A DNA stretch of 64,000 nucleotides from Phorcus lineatus (taxonomy: Eukaryota; Mollusca; Gastropoda; Trochida; Trochidae). The notes under the pieces were generated by a model. That model was not told the DNA's origin. It saw only the letters and a list, made by a program, of their open reading frames with translations, and made no database searches. Every line of letters begins with the position of its first letter. The stretch's first letter is position 1. Shown here piece by piece: positions 59,801 to 64,000 of this stretch. A program made the position numbers and the translations under genes. The DNA is taken from assembly GCA_921293015.1 (NCBI GenBank), contig OV121084.1, forward strand, positions 25,668,946-25,732,945, read 5' to 3'.

Positions 59801-61560
59801 ACTTTGGTGGGGGGGGGGGGGGGGGGGGGAGTATTATTTTACATTAATACCATATGATCTATATTTTCAGATATTTTTTATTTAATTTTGAACATGTCCT
59901 GAAACCAATAACCAAGGCACAGATCATACATTGTTCAAACGGGATATAGTTATCGCGCTATCGATTGATGTATGTACAGAAAACGTCAGCCTCCAAACTG
60001 ACCAGTTCTTGCATGTCAATAGTAAAAAATCATTGCTTATTAGTCACTACCAATCACCATGGCAACACCAAAACCAGACGCATCTACAAATGAGAATGGG
60101 GACTTATTAACCGTATTGTTGATTTGAAACACGAAGGTGCGCAGTCTGAGTTCGGGTCCCTAATGTGATTTATTCTGAAAATATGGTTTTATATTCGAAT
60201 ATACTAATTAATTGAATTACCAAGAAATGAAGAATTTGAAAAAGTTAAGGCTTTATGGCGTTCAATAAATATTGAAAACAGCCCTTTAATGAAATAAATA
60301 CGGATTAGGGATTAGGTGTCAAAACCGTTTTAAGCATTCAAGATTTAGTAAGAACATTAAACAGACACTCCGTGATTTCATGGCATTTTATTTGGCTTTC
60401 ATATGTGTGATACGGTTAATAAGTTATGATGAAATTCTTATTAAACATTTCACGTATATACCTCTAACTGTCAAAAGACAGCTATTAGTTTTCAGTGAAA
60501 ATCGAGCAACAACCATCACCACAACGAATGGGTGTGCAAAAGCCGAAATCGCATGTATCAAGTTTACATTTACAGTGTATATAATTTTTCAAACACTCAA
60601 ATTTCTTTTGCGAAATGGTTTAGATAAGTTTCCAAAATTCCGTTTTACCATTCACTGGCACTGTGATACCAGTGTATTGTCTCTCTATTGAACCAATTGA
60701 TTCTTTCAGTATTTGACATTTGACAGGAAAAGAAAGTGGTCTTTCTAAAATAAAATATCAAAGTATAACTGGAAATATACAAAATTCTATTTTTTCATAA
60801 ATCGCGTTATGAAAATGAATTAAAATTTTGCTTGTAAACAGCCAGAAAAGCGAAAACGGCAGCCGCTATATAATTTTTAAAAAAAATGTTTATACTAAAT
60901 TTTTAAAATCGGTTAATTTACAAGATTGCTTTAATAAGCAATATTCCATCTATTTTCCTCAGATAAGATTAAATGTTAATTCAAAACATGAACACCTTAC
61001 TAGTAAAGCCGTTAAGACCATAGATTTTGTACATCTCCAAGCCGACTTTGGTCGTCTTTACTTTCTCATTGTTGATGGTATGAAAATTGTAAATAATAAT
61101 AAGTATTTCATTGCATCGATAGAAAGCTTAAGTGAGTGCCTATATCTTCATATGTCTTCAAATAGCCAATTTGAACCGAAAAAGCGAGCTATAGGAGAGA
61201 TATAGACCTATTAAGGCTCCTATAACACAGAATAATGCCAAAGAACTAGTCCTATTTGTATACACTAAGATTAGATAAAATACATGAAAATAATGACAAA
61301 GGAGCCTGGTAGAGAGTCTTGCAGGTGCCCTTTTCTGAGGGTACCTATTCAAGCTTATTACTATCGAATCAGGAACAATATTCAAACTGCGACAACTAGC
61401 TTACCTTATACATTGTATACCTTAGTCAGAAATGCTGTTCTTATTATATGGTGACACCTGGCTTGTAAGTTGGAGAAAGAATTGATGAGTTCAAAAAAAT
61501 GATGCAAGAAAATGTTTAAATCCTCACATTTCGTTTCATGCTTCTGAGAAGATTAACCCT
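56870..61560. other. No gene recognised
   Basis: AT-rich. The plus-strand frames at 60380-60691 and 60828-61205 are open for 103 and 125 codons, but their composition follows the AT bias and they have no family resemblance. Confidence 0.4.
59809..59829. repeat. Poly-G run of 21
   Basis: An uninterrupted run of 21 G on the plus strand, the second long G run in the window. Confidence 0.9.
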
Positions 61561-61566
61561 CTATAT

Positions 61567-61654
61567 CAATCTCATTAAAATAAAATCTACATTGTCCACT
61601 ACACAATCTGCGGTACGTAGGGCAGCAATATTAGATTTTATTTTAATGAGATTG
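61567..61654. repeat. Perfect 23-bp inverted repeat
   Basis: 61567-61589 (CAATCTCATTAAAATAAAAT plus CTA) is exactly complementary to 61632-61654 across a 42-base spacer that is less AT-rich than the arms. Confidence 0.85.
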
Positions 61655-61659
61655 CCCTC

Positions 61660-62700
61660 CATATATACCACCCATAACAATTCTGAACTCGGACAAGAAT
61701 TTGATTCCTATCACATTTAGAATAGATAACAAAGTAGATTTTCTCTACCCTAAGATTCAGACAAGATTTATATTTTTCTATTTTGGAATAGGAGTGGAGG
61801 AACAAAACTTACATCAAAGAATATCCTACTACAAAATAAATTGGATACCACTTAACCGAAATTCAAAAATAAAGTTATAAAGATAATTCATACGTGGATT
61901 TAATCCACGTTAAAACGTCATTTTTTCATTCTTAATTTTTTGTTAACACTTAAACAAAATTCTAATACATGAATACGATTGTCGCAATGTGATTAGATTT
62001 ACTCTGAATGTCGCTTTACTGTAGTTTTTGAAGAGATATGAATATTTGCCATGTACAAATGTCCAATGAAAACCGAAAACTGCTCCCCCAAAAATTAGGG
62101 TCTTTTAAGTGCAGCCATACGCCAAGAACAAGCTCAAATGTTAAAAAAAATTGATATTCGATAAATACTGTAACAATTGACTATAGCATTTACCGAAAAG
62201 ATCTATTAAGTTAGCAAATCTTAAACAAACTATACAACAAAATCAACTGTCAGTAAACACCATCTTTTGAGACACAAAGAATTGACACAGCTTTGAGGGC
62301 CCTTTATAAAGGGATATTGATCTGTATTATTCAATAACATCCACAATTGCCTACATAATAACACAATCGCTTTAGAGACCATATTACCGTTGCCTTTTGT
62401 AAGTCGCAACACTCCGTCACGCTATGACGGAAATCAGATTAAGACAAGGATATTGTTTGCGTTCCTTTTTATTAGTTGTTTCATCCTACTTGTATGACAA
62501 ATATGTGGATATTCGCCGTGTAAATTACACGAACCGGTCTGCGATTGATAGCGCTGTAACGAGGGATTACTCATAGTGGCTGAAGGCGCCATTAGAGAAT
62601 GACGATATTATTAGATGAGGACTGTTTGCTTAGGATTGTATTAGTAGCGAACGTGTCAAACGGACATGACTTTTCTGGCATCGTTTGCTGAATATGCACG
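61660..62700. other. No gene recognised
   Basis: AT-rich with no supported feature. Confidence 0.4.
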
Positions 62701-62703
62701 CAA

Positions 62704-62771
62704 CCTGGTTCCCGGTCCTCGTTCCGCTTGCGCTACAGTAAGCGCAAGCGGAACGAGGCCCGGGAACCAGG
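62704..62771. repeat. GC-rich near-perfect hairpin, 31-bp arms, 6-base loop
   Basis: The left arm 62704-62734 starts CCTGGTTCCCGG and ends GTTCCGCTTGCGCT. It pairs with 62741-62771 at 30 of 31 positions around the loop 'acagta'. The GC content is far above the surrounding sequence. Confidence 0.92.
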
Positions 62772-63539
62772 ATGACACGCGTGGACCAACGACTTTAATT
62801 CTCCTCTACAGTTTGTTATAATTTGTTCGTTAGTCTGTCTGAAGCACTAATGATTTGAAAACATGTTTGATGTCATATCGTATGACAAATGAATCGTTTA
62901 TTAACGATGAGGATTCAGGCGTATGAATGTTGTTATAACATTACTATTGGCTTGTTTACAGCGAAGAAGTTGTTATCCAGAAACTCTTGCTCTTCTCATT
63001 GGCTTGTTATTTTGAAATGACTATCGCATTACAATCAGAGGGGATCAACAATTGAGAATAGCCTTTTCAATCTGAAGAATTATATAGAAGAATGGACGAC
63101 ATTTATTCGAATTGGCTGTGTCCGTTTATAGTTCTGTGTTCCGTTTCACATGACATGGATGACAACGTTAGTTTTATTACATTTGGGCGTTTCGCTTTAT
63201 ATTGAATTGTGAGAAGAATGGATATCTGTGTTGCTTTGTATTCATTTATTCGATTTAGTCTGCTGATCTGTTTGTAGTAATTTTAATTGTTATAAGAATG
63301 GATAAACACGTTGGCGTTTTAAATTCTTTTAGATTAGGGTTGAACATGCATGATATTAAGTTTGAAGATGATAAAAAAAATTAAAAATTAAAACGTTCTT
63401 TATATTCGTTAATTAAATTTAGTCATTTCTATATTTTGGATAAGGTTTATGTAGGTATATTGTAATACATAATGACTGTAAAAAGTAGACTGTATTATTT
63501 ATTTTTTTTTATTGAGATAGAGACAATTTAGGCGAAGCT

Positions 63540-63625
63540 ATTTTGGGAATAGAACCCACACCTTGTGAATGAAAAGCCTATCGTAGCACTGACTGGCCAA
63601 ATACTTGCACAGAGCAGTTGTACTG
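63540..63625 (-). mobile_element. tRNA-like SINE head
   Basis: The minus strand reads 'TTGGCCAGTCAGTGC' (A-box-like), then about 30 bases later 'GTGGGTTCTATTCCC' (B-box-like, 63544-63558). There is no closable acceptor stem, so a SINE relic or tRNA pseudogene is the best guess. Confidence 0.35.
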
Positions 63626-64000
63626 GAATCGTCCCGAAAAAAAGTAAAAACATTAATGTTAAAAAGTGTGATCGAAATTAACAATTGACAATTAAAATAA
63701 TTGACCTTTAATGAAAGTAAATGAGAGTTTTGTTAAGAGTAATAGTCCCTTAATAATTATTTTTATCGACAGTTACACAATTTTTGGTGTAGGATTATAG
63801 ATCTTTGGTTTTAAGGATTCGACTGAGAACAAGACAGGAGTCACTGACGCTTCTTTTCAAAGTAGATATTCAAATACAAACTTGTTTATATGATAGTGTG
63901 ATATATAGTCTACCGAGGATACCGCAGAGAAAAAATAATATAAATGTAAAAGAAAAGAAGAAAGGATAGTCTTCTAATACTAAATCATAGACTGTATTCA

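Noticed and set aside
60139-60155. B-box-like 'gagttcgggtccc'
   Set aside because: No A box at tRNA spacing upstream and no foldable arms.
60828-61205. 125-codon plus-strand frame
   Set aside because: Composition is Asn/Lys/Ile/Phe-rich as expected from AT bias; no recognised domain or flanking splice sites.

Overview
This is an AT-rich, intron-rich, gene-poor animal nuclear sequence. Two genes are clearly recognisable from spliced exons: part of a RADX-like single-strand-DNA-binding protein and a complete Churchill (CHURC1) zinc protein. The repeat landscape suggests a lophotrochozoan, most likely a mollusc. It includes tRNA-derived SINE-like pieces, a 45-bp satellite carried inside a TIR element, a multi-copy family of about 150 bp with 'cagggacc' blocks, and short blocks such as 'gttatctccctt'. 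The species assignment is inference only. There are no bacterial operons, CRISPR arrays or viral genomes here.

Layout. 1-5429 (minus): the first seven coding exons of the RADX-like gene, running off the left edge. 5.9-9.8 kb: an old dispersed repeat split by a TIR/foldback element of about 3.6 kb whose ends are built from stacked perfect palindromes; a LINE 3' fragment lies inside it. 11778-13342: a second, very long inverted-repeat element (arms about 600 bp) with a 5-bp direct repeat at its edges. 13466-14155: a third TIR element carrying six 45-bp satellite units. 15-25 kb: mostly intergenic or intronic repeats, a MITE, one possible two-exon coding segment (17.2-17.9 kb) and an unrecognised single-exon ORF of 201 codons (22691-23296, minus).

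26105-33543: a divergent gene pair. On the minus strand is a six-exon gene for an unrecognised 283-aa protein, rich in S/T-P sites and with a basic C-terminus. On the plus strand is four-exon CHURC1. Only 157 bp separate their start codons, and that gap holds two CCAAT boxes in opposite orientations and an ETS-like site, consistent with a shared bidirectional promoter. The CHURC1 introns carry a perfect 24-bp hairpin, a tRNA-derived SINE-like piece, a relic of the 13.5-kb TIR element and a tandem repeat.

33.5-64 kb: no certain gene. It holds a decayed ORF (36.2-36.6 kb), long poly-G runs, a 4.4-kb element with CACTA-like ends and subterminal repeat arrays (45156-49553) that encloses promoter-like sequence and splice-bounded segments, a minisatellite (50.2-50.6 kb), an inverted copy of the 18.5-kb MITE, an inverted copy of the 16.3-kb repeat, and three strong hairpins, including a GC-rich 31-bp stem at 62704-62771.

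Exon structures were worked out by hand from splice signals, reading phase and similarity to remembered family members. No database search was run.
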